Below are positions 30,831 through 39,667 of a DNA stretch of 64,000 nt, one piece after another. Under the pieces are notes generated by a model. That model made no database searches, was not told where the DNA came from, and saw only the letters and a program-made list of their open reading frames with translations. The stretch is from an uncultured Lewinella sp. Its GTDB lineage: Bacteria > Bacteroidota > Bacteroidia > Chitinophagales > Saprospiraceae. The translations under genes and the position numbers were made by a program. Position 1 is the stretch's first letter. Each line of letters starts with the position of its first letter. The stretch covers positions 1 to 64,000 of the forward strand of contig CAJXOS010000018.1 in assembly GCA_913057725.1 (NCBI GenBank), given 5' to 3'.

Positions 30831-31787
30831 ATGAACGAAAGGAATAAGGGAATAGTAGCGGTGGTGCTGGCGGCACTGGTGTGGAGTACGGCGGGGCTGT
30901 TTATCAAATGGTTGCCGCAGGATGCCTTCACGATATTGTTTGTGCGGGCTATCTATACGATGCTGGTGTTTTATGCGGTGTACCGCCTGGAGGTGCTGCG
31001 CTTTAATAGGCAGACCTTCATCAATATGCTCTTTTATGCGGGGCTGCTGGTGTGTTTTGTGACCTCCACGAAATGGACCACCGCGGCTAATGCCATCTTT
31101 TTGCAGTATACGGGCGTGGCCTACGTACTGCTGCTGGAGCCGCTGTTGTTTAAGCTGCCGTACAGGCGCATCAACATCATCACTACCGTGGTGTGCTTTT
31201 TGGGGATGAGCCTCTTCTTTATGGAAGACTTTGATGCCAGTGGCGGCTGGGGGCTCATCATAGCGGCGGTATCGGGCGTGGCCTATGCGGGTTTTATGCT
31301 GGGCCAGCGTGCCAACCCGCCGGAGTACCACGTGGCGGCGGTGTTTTGGGGTAATCTGCTGGTGGCGGGCATAGGGCTGCCGAGCTTCCTGGCGGCGGGG
31401 AGCTTTACGATGGAGGCACAGCTGATGCTGGCCTACCTGGGCCTGATACAGATGGGCTTGGGCTATCTGCTATTCACCTACGGCCTGAAGCGGACCACCG
31501 CCACGGAGACCTCGCTAATAACCATGCTGGAGCCGCTCTTTAACCCGGTGTGGGTGGCAGTGGGGTACGGGGAAAAGCCTAGCGTGCTGGCGATAGTAGG
31601 CGGGGTGATAATAGTGGTGGCGCTGATTGTGCGGATTTTGGTGCTGCGGAAAACGGTGGGGCGGGAGCGGAAGGTGGAGAAATTGGGTGAGGGTACCCTG
31701 TACTACGTACCTAGTACTAAACAATCTTACTGCTTGATGATCATTTGCTGCTGGATATCTTTGCCTGCTTGTACCTGTAAGAAATAG
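30831..31787 (+). CDS. DMT family transporter (EamA)
   Basis: 10-TM EamA pattern; abnormal C-terminal tail overlapping the next gene. Confidence 0.9.
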   Translation: MNERNKGIVAVVLAALVWSTAGLFIKWLPQDAFTILFVRAIYTMLVFYAVYRLEVLRFNRQTFINMLFYAGLLVCFVTSTKWTTAANAIFLQYTGVAYVLLLEPLLFKLPYRRINIITTVVCFLGMSLFFMEDFDASGGWGLIIAAVSGVAYAGFMLGQRANPPEYHVAAVFWGNLLVAGIGLPSFLAAGSFTMEAQLMLAYLGLIQMGLGYLLFTYGLKRTTATETSLITMLEPLFNPVWVAVGYGEKPSVLAIVGGVIIVVALIVRILVLRKTVGRERKVEKLGEGTLYYVPSTKQSYCLMIICCWISLPACTCKK

Positions 31788-33307
31788 GTGCCTGCTGGCA
31801 GATTCGCTGGTGTATACCACTGCAGCTCGGTGAGCTCCTGTTGGTTGGGGATGTGCTCTTCTGCTACCAGCTGGCCCACACTGTTATAAAGGCTTACCTG
31901 TGCCGATACACCCACCGGTACCTCCATTGTGACCATGCTCACTTGGGAGAATGGGTTGGGGGAGGTTTGGAGGGTGAGGTGGGTAAGTGTTGGATCGGTC
32001 TCTATACGTCTAGTCCCACCGTCGGCTTCAGATTGTGAGAAATAATTACTAAGATTCAGAACTTGTCCATTCTCAACGGTTGTGTTTAGTGCGGGAACAA
32101 TGTCGGCATTCGATAAAAGCAGGCTCTTTATTTCGACCATGGATGAGTTAGGATTAGCTATAGCTAGCTGAGCAAGTGCAGCAGTTACTTGAGGTGCGGC
32201 AAAAGAAGTACCCGTAGATAAATAATAATTTGAGCCATCATTGGTGAGAATGTCTACAGCCTCTGTTGCAATTTCATAAAACTCTGGATTGGAATTTGTT
32301 CCTTGCCAAGGTTGAGTGAAGCACTGTTCTGTACCAGCAACGGATATTTCCGTCGCTAGGGCTATTTCGCCTGGAAAAACATTCCTTCTCGAGTCAAAGC
32401 CTTGATTACCAGCAGCACTGACTAACGTGATATTATCAAATGGAATAATTGGGGAACTACCTGCGGTAGTACCAAAAATTTCCGCCCATTCTTGCTTTAA
32501 TGTCGAAGAACCTCCAGCTAGGTGTCCTGTTGTAGTAATTAGGTTGGCACTGAAATTAACGATGACTCTATCTTCTGGCCCCCAGTCGCCGGACTCGAAT
32601 TGATCTTCCAAATAACCAGCCAGTTTTAACAAAATGTCTGAGGTACTTTGCCCTGTGTTTTCGAAAGTCACGAGGTTCAAATATTCAACTCCTGTAGCTC
32701 CAGTCTGTGTCAGGATATTTTCGATCACGGAAAATACTTTTAGACCATGAGTTCCCCCTAAAACTGTTGAATCATTAAACAAATTGATTGTAGTCATTCC
32801 AGGTATATATTGATCAGCGATGATGACCTTTATTCGTTCTTGGTTGGAATTCACAGACTGATCTTGACCAATAAGTCGATTATTGTGACTATCGTCACAG
32901 TTTGGAAGAGGGTCGAATGTTCCATTAGAATATAAAAGCCCACCATCTCCTATGAATAGTAGCATTTGCAAATCTCCGTCTTGGACATTGCTACGAGCTG
33001 TCGAATTTCCTTGTTCCCCATTTTGGATATTGATGTGCCAAAGCAATTCCTCAACATTATTAATGATTGAGGATTCACCATTTTCGGTGTAAGTGATGGG
33101 GAAGTTAATATTTGCCCAAAGTTCAAGTCTATTGTCAGAGTTTATCGTTGAATATTCCGAAATTCCGTACAGGTCGCGCAGCACTTGTTGGTTAATAGGT
33201 GATGCGCTAGAAGTATACCGAACAATAAACTCACTGGAAGAATAACTTTGGGCGGTAAGTTGAAACGCTAATGATAGTCCTAGGAGCACTTTTACAATTG
33301 TGTTCAT
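31727..33307 (-). CDS. S8-like (subtilisin-like) serine protease with T9SS sorting domain
   Basis: GGTHGLKVFSVI (His), VSAAGNQGFD, GTSFAAPQVTAALA (Ser); C-terminal LQTSPNPFSQVSMVTM...GTYFLQVQAGKDIQQQMIIKQ. Confidence 0.85.
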   Translation of the reverse strand: MNTIVKVLLGLSLAFQLTAQSYSSSEFIVRYTSSASPINQQVLRDLYGISEYSTINSDNRLELWANINFPITYTENGESSIINNVEELLWHINIQNGEQGNSTARSNVQDGDLQMLLFIGDGGLLYSNGTFDPLPNCDDSHNNRLIGQDQSVNSNQERIKVIIADQYIPGMTTINLFNDSTVLGGTHGLKVFSVIENILTQTGATGVEYLNLVTFENTGQSTSDILLKLAGYLEDQFESGDWGPEDRVIVNFSANLITTTGHLAGGSSTLKQEWAEIFGTTAGSSPIIPFDNITLVSAAGNQGFDSRRNVFPGEIALATEISVAGTEQCFTQPWQGTNSNPEFYEIATEAVDILTNDGSNYYLSTGTSFAAPQVTAALAQLAIANPNSSMVEIKSLLLSNADIVPALNTTVENGQVLNLSNYFSQSEADGGTRRIETDPTLTHLTLQTSPNPFSQVSMVTMEVPVGVSAQVSLYNSVGQLVAEEHIPNQQELTELQWYTPANLPAGTYFLQVQAGKDIQQQMIIKQ

Positions 33308-33554
33308 GCTTTTGAATGATTATTTAAGAATATATATCATTACTATAAGCTCGTGTACTTTAAAACGTGACTACTTTTTTAGAATATTTCTTGCAATTCT
33401 GTAGTTGCAACAGATAAGTGTTTTTGTATTGTGTGATTTTGTCATTTATATAATTCTCTAGGTAAGAAAAGAAAAAACTTAGTAAATGTAATAGTTAATA
33501 TAATTGATATGCCATTCTTAGTAACAGGATCTAATCGATCCCTTGCTTATTATT

Positions 33555-33598
33555 AACCATGTGTCGTTTTGTTTTTTCTTGCAAAACGACACATGGTT
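33555..33598. promoter_or_regulatory. 17-bp perfect inverted repeat in a divergent intergenic region
   Basis: AACCATGTGTCGTTTTG-ttttttcttg-CAAAACGACACATGGTT. Confidence 0.9.
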
Positions 33599-33839
33599 TT
33601 GCGACGGGGCGAATTACTTTAGTTTTTGAAAAAATGAATCCATGTTGCTAAGTTGTAGATTTCTATTTTGAGAATTTTCTAACTTTTATACGCAAAATGA
33701 CTGAAAACGTCTGGACTCTAGAACAGGTTAATTAAATTACTCGATTTTCTGTTTCATTACTTAGTGTAGTATTTATGATCTAGCTCTATCTGCCACCCTA
33801 ATTTCTTATTTCGCTTTATTTATTACGTAGAAAACTGAA

Positions 33840-36755
33840 TTGAACATGATCAGATGTCTAAAAATAAGCATAGTATTGATTTGTTGCAGCTTTCAACTCT
33901 TAAGCCAAAATGGTGATGCGTCTGTCTTTCAATTAATTGCCAAAGCTAGGACGACAGACAACAAAGAAAGTTTACCATTTATTGATGAAGGCTTTATAAT
34001 ATGCAATTTACGATCTTGTTCAGATTCAATAATTGGAATGCTCTATCAGAGAAAAAGTGTCGCGTTTTACAGAGACTATATTGATGATAACTTAGCTGTA
34101 TTGTATGCTGATTCTGCCACGCTTTATTATGAAAGAGCTTTTACTAATCCTAATATGCTCATTGCAAACTCTTACTTTAATAAAGGTACAATGCAACGAG
34201 AAATCGGAAGAATTGAAGAGGGAAAGGAATCAATAGAGATAGCGCTCGATAGATTACAACAGATACAGAGACAACTTCCAGATGAGGACTTAGACTCAAT
34301 AAAGGTCAATTGGAATTTTGATCTTGTTAGGATTTATACTCAGAAAGGAGACTTCAAAACGGCACTCGAAAAGGCTCGACAATTGATCAGCGAAAATGAG
34401 CTGAATAGATTTAACGAGAAACGATTCACAAATCAATTAGGCTTGATAAACCTTGCACAAGGCAATTATCGATCTGCAAAAGATAGATTCTCTTACCTAG
34501 TTGAAGTTCTTCACGCGGATGAGGATATTACCTACAGAGGAAATTTAGGCCTTGCATTTCTGAATCTGCAAGACTTTGATAAAGGCGCAACATATTTAGA
34601 AGAAGCAAATCAGGCATGGAAAAATCTCTTGAACCAGACGGACAACAATTACAATAGGAGATATTTATCAAATTCTCATTCTAATCTTTTCCAGCTATAT
34701 CTGGAGTTAGGAGATTGGAACAAGGCCGATTATCATATTACTGAGGCATTAGCTCTCCTTCGTAAAGTTGACAATACCGAGAGTATGATTCGCTTCGCGG
34801 AGCTCTATTTTAAGAAATCTAGGCTGGAACATGCTTTAGGAGACTACGATAGTAGCCTTTTTTTTCTAGAAACGGCAATTGATATCGTAGCCCCTGAACT
34901 GTTCCATACTGGTACCGAAGAGCAGATTAGCATTATTGGTAACTTTAAAGAAGCCCTCGAAATTATCGCCTTCCGTGCTCAAGTCCTGGCGGAACAGGGA
35001 GAATTGAATAAAGCCTTGGATGATGTGATGCTCCTCAATCGGCTGGTGACACAAAGTAGGAGAACGTACCAATCTTCCCTCTCTAAGTACTTTTTGATTC
35101 AGAAGGTGGTGCCGGTGTATGAGTTGGGGATCAGGCTGAACCGAGAGCTGTATGCCCAGACGGGGGACCGAGAGTATCTGGAGCAGGCCTATGCGCTGAA
35201 TGCCAGAAACAAAGCCATACTGCTACTGGAAAGCCTGCAAAGTGAACGGGCCATGACTTTTGCTGGGCTACCCGCGGAAATACAAGGACAAGAACGAGAA
35301 TTGCGGGATGCGGTTTCGGAGCAGGAGAGCTTGCTGTATCAAGCTTACCAGCAGGGCGATGATATTGATAGCCTACAAAGTGTGGTGTTTGAGCAGGAGC
35401 AGGCCTACTATCAGTTTATCCAGCAGCTGGAACGGGACTACCCGGCGTATTACGAACTGAAATATAGCGCGGATCGGCCACCGGTAAGTAACGAAATACA
35501 AGATAAACTAGAGAGCGATCAGGTACTGCTAGAGTACTTTACGGGTCAGGATAGTATCTATACCTTCCTGATGGATGGACGGGAAATGCGGGTATACAGT
35601 AAGGCAAAGCCAGCGGGTTTCGTGGATTCGGTAGCGCTGTTTAGGGAGTTGCTAACAAATGGAATTGAGAAAGATTGTGAGCAGACCTACATCCGTCTGG
35701 GGCGGTATTTTTATGATCTCTTGCTGGCTGAACCGCTCGGGAGCCTTGGAGAGCATAAGCAGCGCCTGGTAGTAGTGCCAGACGGATTGCTGAATTTCCT
35801 TTCTTTTGAGGCTTTCATCTATAAGGATCTGGAACGTCTGCAGGGTGCTGAAGGCTTCTTGGTGGAGAAATATGCTTTTAGCTATGCCTACTCCAGTAAG
35901 CTGCTCCTAGAGGAAGAATATTATCCGCGGAGCGCGACCAAAGGCTTTGCAGGATTTGGGATGGAGTACGACGACTACACCCTGGATTATCTGCAAGAAC
36001 TGGAATATGGTGATTGGAAGTACGTAGATACTACCCTGGTACTGCCATGTGGCCAACTGAAGGATACCACGCGCTATTATGGAAAGCTAATCTACTCGGA
36101 TGATGAGGTACGGGATATCGCTGCCTTGGCGGAGGGTGACAGCTGGCTAAACGAAGAAGTGATGAAGCAAAGCTTCATGGACAATGCCAACGGCTATAAG
36201 CTCCTCCACTTGGCTATGCATGGCACCTATGATTTGGAGTTTCCGATGAACTCATCGCTCATCTTTAGTCGGAGAGATTCGACTGATATTTTCTTGCGGG
36301 CAGCCGACATCTATAACATGGAACTGGATGGTGATATGGCGGTGCTGAGCGCTTGCAATACGGCCTATGGAAAGCTGCAAGCAGGGGAAGGTCCGATGAC
36401 TTTGGCGCGGGCATTCCACTACGCCGGCATACCAGCAGTAGTGGCCAGTCTCTGGAGTATACCTGATAACTCGACCTCGCGGATTATGAGGTTGTTTTAT
36501 CAGGAGCTGGATAAAGGACTGTCAAAGGATGTGGCCTTGCAGCAAGCAAAGTTGGCATACCTGGCCAGTGATGATTTAAGCTCGCCGAATTCCAGGCAGC
36601 CGCTACACTGGGCACCTACTATAGTGATCGGGGATGTAGCGCCGGTGCCGATTTCGCCGCGTTCGAATTGGTGGTGGATTTTGCTGGGGGCTGGAATTCT
36701 GCTTGGCGGATATTTGATGGTGAGAAGAGGGAAAGCGAACGATGCGATAAGTTAA
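33840..36755 (+). CDS. TPR-CHAT domain protein with signal peptide and C-terminal TM helix
   Basis: TPR-like N-terminal half; CHAT motifs HLAMHG (His) and LSACNTAYG (Cys), ARAFHYAGIPAVVASLWSI; C-terminal NWWWILLGAGILLGGYLMVRRGK. Confidence 0.92.
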   Translation: MNMIRCLKISIVLICCSFQLLSQNGDASVFQLIAKARTTDNKESLPFIDEGFIICNLRSCSDSIIGMLYQRKSVAFYRDYIDDNLAVLYADSATLYYERAFTNPNMLIANSYFNKGTMQREIGRIEEGKESIEIALDRLQQIQRQLPDEDLDSIKVNWNFDLVRIYTQKGDFKTALEKARQLISENELNRFNEKRFTNQLGLINLAQGNYRSAKDRFSYLVEVLHADEDITYRGNLGLAFLNLQDFDKGATYLEEANQAWKNLLNQTDNNYNRRYLSNSHSNLFQLYLELGDWNKADYHITEALALLRKVDNTESMIRFAELYFKKSRLEHALGDYDSSLFFLETAIDIVAPELFHTGTEEQISIIGNFKEALEIIAFRAQVLAEQGELNKALDDVMLLNRLVTQSRRTYQSSLSKYFLIQKVVPVYELGIRLNRELYAQTGDREYLEQAYALNARNKAILLLESLQSERAMTFAGLPAEIQGQERELRDAVSEQESLLYQAYQQGDDIDSLQSVVFEQEQAYYQFIQQLERDYPAYYELKYSADRPPVSNEIQDKLESDQVLLEYFTGQDSIYTFLMDGREMRVYSKAKPAGFVDSVALFRELLTNGIEKDCEQTYIRLGRYFYDLLLAEPLGSLGEHKQRLVVVPDGLLNFLSFEAFIYKDLERLQGAEGFLVEKYAFSYAYSSKLLLEEEYYPRSATKGFAGFGMEYDDYTLDYLQELEYGDWKYVDTTLVLPCGQLKDTTRYYGKLIYSDDEVRDIAALAEGDSWLNEEVMKQSFMDNANGYKLLHLAMHGTYDLEFPMNSSLIFSRRDSTDIFLRAADIYNMELDGDMAVLSACNTAYGKLQAGEGPMTLARAFHYAGIPAVVASLWSIPDNSTSRIMRLFYQELDKGLSKDVALQQAKLAYLASDDLSSPNSRQPLHWAPTIVIGDVAPVPISPRSNWWWILLGAGILLGGYLMVRRGKANDAIS

Positions 36756-36774
36756 ACCTAACGTTATTCGTTCT

Positions 36775-36820
36775 CCACGCTTTCGCGTGGATGGGGATTT
36801 GTTGTCAGCCTGAAGGCTGA
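36775..36820. terminator. Two tandem perfect hairpins downstream of the CHAT gene
   Basis: CCACGC-tttc-GCGTGG (36775-36790) and TCAGCC-tgaa-GGCTGA (36805-36820). Confidence 0.5.
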
Positions 36821-36914
36821 AGAACGTAGGGAGGATTGGGCTTCGCGTCGGGGGACGCTCAGGAACGCTCAGGAACGGGACGCGAGCCGAACAGGCGAGC
36901 ACGGCGTGTGGAAC

Positions 36915-37019
36915 GCGCAAGGGCTAGGGATAGTAGGTGCGCGATCGCGTGCCGGATAGCTCGACGCTACGGACCGCCGCCAATTGGCGGGTAAAAGGGA
37001 AGTGAAGCGGAGCCCCCAA
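36915..37019 (+). repeat. Dispersed structured intergenic element, copy 3
   Basis: GCGCAAGGGCTAGGGATAG (36915-36933), CCGGATAGC (36952-36960), palindrome CCGCCAATTGGCGG (36977-36990), CCCCCAA (37013-37019). Confidence 0.8.
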
Positions 37020-37082
37020 AGGGAGGAGGTATACCTCATTTTTGCAGCCCTGTGAATTCTCTTACCTTAGTCGGAAAAACAG

Positions 37083-38900
37083 ATGCGCACCCGACTTGTA
37101 CTGATCTTTTTGCTGGGCGTAGGCCTATCGCTGCCAGCACAAAATAGCATTGAATACCAACTGGACCTGGATAATATACAGCACCATGAGCTGGGTATAC
37201 AGGTGAGCTTCAAGGCCTTGCCGCCACAGCCGCTGGTGGTGCGCATGCCCACCTCCTCACCTGGGCGCTATGCGGAGCACAACTTTGCGAAAAATGTATA
37301 CGATGTAGCAGCCCAGGATGCGGATGGAGCAGACCTGCCCCTGAGCCGAACGGGGATCAACGAATGGACGGTGAGTGGCCACGATGGGGTGGTAATGCTG
37401 AGCTATACCCTGTACGCCAACCGAGCTGACGGCACCTACGCTAAGGTGGACAACCGCAAGCTGCACCTGAATATGCCCGCCACCTTTGTGTACGGGGTGG
37501 GGCTGGATGAGCGGCCCGTGGAGCTGCTATTTCCTGAGAATGAACAAGCGGACTGGAAAGTAGCGACCCAACTGGAGCAGGTGACGGAGCATCGCTACCG
37601 GGCACCGAATTACTACTACTTTTATGATAGCCCTACCTTCTATGGCGATATACGGTTTCGGAGCTGGGAGGTGCCACATAAAGACGGCAGCCAGACGATA
37701 GAGATGGCTTTCCTGACCCCTGACCCCGATAGCTTGCTGGACGCCTACGCGGAATGGACGAAGAAGATCGTGGCGGAGCAGCAGGCGATATACGGTGAGC
37801 TGCCCGACTTTGACTTTGGACGCTACACCTTTTTGTGTGCGTATAACCCCTATGTGAGTGGCGATGGTATGGAGCACCGCAACAGCACGGTATGTAGTGC
37901 GCCGGTGCCGCTGGAGGGCTATAGTGAGCGACTGATAGGCACGATATCGCATGAGTTTTTTCACTGCTGGAATGTAGAACGGATACGCCCAGCCAGTCTA
38001 GAACCTTTTGACTTTGATCGGGCGAACCAATCGGGCGAGCTGTGGTTTGCGGAAGGCTTTACGAGCTATTTTGATGACCTAACGCTGTGCCGCGCGGGCA
38101 TCTTGAGTGAGGAGGAGTACGTGGAAGGCTTGCAAGGTATGCTAAACTATGTACTACTACGCCCCGGTACGCGCCACCGGGGTCCGATAGGGATGAGTCA
38201 ATGTGCACCATTTGTGGATGCAGCCAGCTCGATAGACCCCGATAACTTTGATAATACCTTCATTAGCTACTACTCTTATGGGGCGGTGCTAGGTATGGCG
38301 CTAGACCTGGAGCTGCGCCGGAGCCATGATACAGACCTGAACGCGTACATGCAATTGGTGTGGGATGAATACGGACAGCCAGAGATACCGTACAACATAC
38401 CCGACCTCAGGAACGCCTTGGGCAAGCTAACGGAGGACGAAACCTTTGCCAAGGAATGGTTTGCGAAGCATGTGTATGGCAGTCAGCTGCCGGATATGGC
38501 TGGGCTGCTGGCGGAATTTGGTGTGCGGGTGCTAGTAGAAGAACCCGATTCTGTAGGCTTTCTGCAGTTGAGATTGCGCGATACCGAAGAAGGCTTGGAA
38601 GTGCGAGGGACGGTGTACGAAAACAACCCACTATATGCAGCTGGCCTGGAAACGGGCGACATCATTACGGCACTAAACGGCGAAGCCGTAACTACACAAG
38701 AGGACTGGGATGCAATAGTTTCGGGACTGAGTTTAGGAGAACGCTATAGCATAGCCTATACGCAGAACGGAGTGGCCAGCACGGGGATGTTTACGGCAGG
38801 AGCAGATCCGAGTTTTGAGGTGATGATGATGCCTAAGCGAAAGATGGATAAGAAGGCGGCAGAACGCCAAGCTGCCTGGTTGGCGCCTAGTGGACGATAG
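37083..38900 (+). CDS. M61 family metallopeptidase with PDZ domain
   Basis: HEFFHCWNVERIRP zinc motif, LWFAEGFTSYFDDL; C-terminal PDZ. Confidence 0.95.
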   Translation: MRTRLVLIFLLGVGLSLPAQNSIEYQLDLDNIQHHELGIQVSFKALPPQPLVVRMPTSSPGRYAEHNFAKNVYDVAAQDADGADLPLSRTGINEWTVSGHDGVVMLSYTLYANRADGTYAKVDNRKLHLNMPATFVYGVGLDERPVELLFPENEQADWKVATQLEQVTEHRYRAPNYYYFYDSPTFYGDIRFRSWEVPHKDGSQTIEMAFLTPDPDSLLDAYAEWTKKIVAEQQAIYGELPDFDFGRYTFLCAYNPYVSGDGMEHRNSTVCSAPVPLEGYSERLIGTISHEFFHCWNVERIRPASLEPFDFDRANQSGELWFAEGFTSYFDDLTLCRAGILSEEEYVEGLQGMLNYVLLRPGTRHRGPIGMSQCAPFVDAASSIDPDNFDNTFISYYSYGAVLGMALDLELRRSHDTDLNAYMQLVWDEYGQPEIPYNIPDLRNALGKLTEDETFAKEWFAKHVYGSQLPDMAGLLAEFGVRVLVEEPDSVGFLQLRLRDTEEGLEVRGTVYENNPLYAAGLETGDIITALNGEAVTTQEDWDAIVSGLSLGERYSIAYTQNGVASTGMFTAGADPSFEVMMMPKRKMDKKAAERQAAWLAPSGR

Positions 38901-39014
38901 TGACTGCTGCGACCAGAAAGTGTGGATGTTAGAGCGCGGACAATATTGACTACTCCGAAGCAACTATTCAGGGGACTGCCGGGTTGTAATGAGGCACGAA
39001 AACCAAACTGAAAC

Positions 39015-39653
39015 ATGACACATATAGATTGGCAAAACCTGGAGGGCCGCTACACCTATGAAGAATTCCGTCAACTGACGGATAACCTGCTTGCCGAAGG
39101 CAAAACGACGGGAGAGGATCACAGCCCTGCGATGATCAATTACACCGAACTCAATGTAGTGCGTATGCGCAGACTGGATAAGCGATCGCGACTGACGGAG
39201 GAAAGCCAAACGGCCTTGGCTGGTATCCAGCGCCCGATGATATGGCTGAGCATAACGGAGGCCTGGTGTGGCGATGCGGCTCAGATCATACCCGTGTTGC
39301 AGCAGATGGCCGATGAGCATCCGTTAATTGAGCAGCACCTAATCCTTCGCGATGAGCACCTAGATATTATGGATGCTTTCTTGACGAATGGCGCCCGTTC
39401 TATCCCGGTAACCATAGTGCTGGATAAAGAGACGAACGAGGTACTGGGCCACTGGGGCCCACGCCCGTCGGAACTGCAAGCACAGGTGATGGCAGCGAAG
39501 GCAGCTTCCATAGCTGCACCGACACCAGAAGAGCGTCGAGAAATAACAGCTCAATCTAAGGTGGAGACTCAGAAGTGGTACGCCCGAGATAAGACCCGCT
39601 CTACCCAGAACGAGATGCTACAAACCGTAGCTGCCCTGACGACTGAGGAGTAG
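39015..39653 (+). CDS. Thioredoxin family protein
   Basis: PMIWLSITEAWCGDAAQIIPVLQQMA...IPVTIVLDKETNEVLGHWGPRP. Confidence 0.85.
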   Translation: MTHIDWQNLEGRYTYEEFRQLTDNLLAEGKTTGEDHSPAMINYTELNVVRMRRLDKRSRLTEESQTALAGIQRPMIWLSITEAWCGDAAQIIPVLQQMADEHPLIEQHLILRDEHLDIMDAFLTNGARSIPVTIVLDKETNEVLGHWGPRPSELQAQVMAAKAASIAAPTPEERREITAQSKVETQKWYARDKTRSTQNEMLQTVAALTTEE

Positions 39654-39667
39654 ACTGACGGTAGTTG

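Noticed and set aside
30699-31331. 210-aa minus-strand ORF opposite the EamA gene
   Set aside because: Antisense to a clear transporter; low-complexity His/Gln-rich translation typical of a shadow ORF.
37527-37964. 145-aa minus-strand ORF
   Set aside because: Antisense to the M61 peptidase zinc-site region.
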